From NCBI GenBank assembly GCA_902766845.1, contig CACXFD010000178.1, positions 1 to 5,762 on the forward strand: a stretch of 5,762 bases of DNA, written 5' to 3'. The DNA is from an uncultured Lachnospiraceae bacterium. GTDB taxonomy: Bacteria > Bacillota > Clostridia > Lachnospirales > Lachnospiraceae. Numbering within the stretch: the stretch's first letter is position 1; each line of letters begins with the position of its first letter. This document shows positions 5,152 through 5,762 of the stretch, piece by piece. A program made the translations under genes and the position numbers. The notes under the pieces were generated by a model. The model ran no database searches and was not told the DNA's origin. It saw only the letters and a program-made list of their open reading frames with translations.

Positions 5152-5762
5152 GAAAGATCGTCGTCGGAGAGGGCAGCTGCGGCATCGCGGCCGGAGCGGC
5201 CAAGGTCTATACGGCGCTCGAAGCGGCGCTCGCGAAGCAGGCAGCAGAGGCCGGGACGGCTCCGGTCCTGGGCATCACGGGCTGCATCGGCATGTGCTAT
5301 CTGGAGCCCATCGTGGACATCAAGGACGGGGATGACCTGCGGGTCCGCCTCGTGCGCGTCAGGCCCGAGGACGCGGAGCGGATCGCGGCCGCGGCGTCGT
5401 CGGAGGAAGACGGCGCGCTGGACGCGCTCGCCGATCTTGCGATCACGCCGGACGATGAAGGCTTCCTGAAGAAACAGACGCGGATCGCGCTGCGAAACTG
5501 CGGCGTCCTGGATCCGACGGATATCATCGACTATGAGACCCACGGCGGGTATGACGGCCTGAAGAAGGCCCTGACCGAGATGACGCCCGAAGGCGTGATC
5601 GACGTGATCAAGACCTCCGGCCTGGCCGGCCGCGGCGGCGCGGGCTTCCCGACCTGGTTCAAATGGGATGCCGCAAAGAACGCGACATCCGAAAGCGGTC
5701 GCAAGTGGCAGTTCGCCTATAATTCCCAGGGCGACGAAAAGTACGTGGTCTGCAACGGCGAC
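5148..5762 (+). CDS. nuoF: NuoF/HydB-type NADH- and FMN-binding subunit (5' part, runs off the window)
   Basis: The frame is open from the ATG at 5148 to the right edge and gives 205 residues without a stop. Residues 1-72 form a small domain with GSCGIAAGA (9-17) and TGCIGMCYLEP (44-54), recalling the thioredoxin-like [2Fe-2S] domain fused to the front of HydB-type proteins. Only three cysteines (11, 46, 50) are present there. The NuoF core starts with QTRIALRNCGVLDP (110-123) and GGYDGLKKAL. The NADH/FMN-binding glycine loop is GRGGAGFP (161-168), and KYVVCNGD (198-205) begins the next conserved block at the edge. Between these the segment is about a dozen residues longer than in the NuoF proteins I can recall. 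This subunit passes NADH electrons to FMN and on to iron-sulphur clusters, working with the NuoE partner. A C-terminal four-cysteine [4Fe-4S] motif would be expected beyond the window. Confidence 0.92.
   Translation, partial: MRKIVVGEGSCGIAAGAAKVYTALEAALAKQAAEAGTAPVLGITGCIGMCYLEPIVDIKDGDDLRVRLVRVRPEDAERIAAAASSEEDGALDALADLAITPDDEGFLKKQTRIALRNCGVLDPTDIIDYETHGGYDGLKKALTEMTPEGVIDVIKTSGLAGRGGAGFPTWFKWDAAKNATSESGRKWQFAYNSQGDEKYVVCNGD

Overview
The window looks like chromosomal DNA from a GC-rich, strictly anaerobic bacterium, most likely Bacillota (Clostridia or Erysipelotrichia-like). The clues are a DegV-family lipid-binding protein beside a DUF1836 protein, both typical of Bacillota. An anaerobic-type flavodiiron protein and a NuoE/NuoF-type NADH dehydrogenase module follow, with strong AGGAG ribosome binding sites and sigma-A-like promoters set in AT-richer gaps. 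All recognisable genes are on the plus strand. I see no RNA genes, insertion sequences, CRISPR arrays or phage genes.

Layout. Positions 1-45 are the last codons of an upstream gene with a hydrophobic C-terminus, closed by a strong terminator (97-126). A good promoter (203-231) then drives a DegV-family gene (317-1201). Next come a DUF1836 predicted regulator (1325-1978) and a hairpin, then a cytoplasmic beta-lactamase-fold serine hydrolase (2105-2986). After a short gap is a complete flavodiiron protein of the FprA type (3111-4280), ended by a strong terminator (4327-4370). The 367-base gap 4281-4647 is the most regulation-rich part. It holds that terminator, a 9-bp inverted repeat, an extended -10 promoter, a 17-base palindrome inside a larger leader hairpin, a second consensus -10 box and another leader hairpin. 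It leads into an operon of a NuoE-like [2Fe-2S] subunit (4648-5151) and a NuoF-like NADH/FMN subunit. The NuoF-like gene starts at 5148, overlaps its neighbour by ATGA, and runs off the right edge.

How the genes may work together. FprA reduces O2 (or NO) in anaerobes. NuoE and NuoF are the diaphorase part of NADH-linked complexes such as bifurcating [FeFe] hydrogenases or formate dehydrogenases, whose catalytic subunit would be expected beyond the right edge. The right half is therefore a redox/oxygen-defence neighbourhood. The left half (DegV, DUF1836, serine hydrolase) has no clear functional link to it, and each gene may be its own transcription unit. The genes belong to known families. 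The points most worth a second look are the control region before nuoE and the unusual N-terminal half of the NuoF-like protein.
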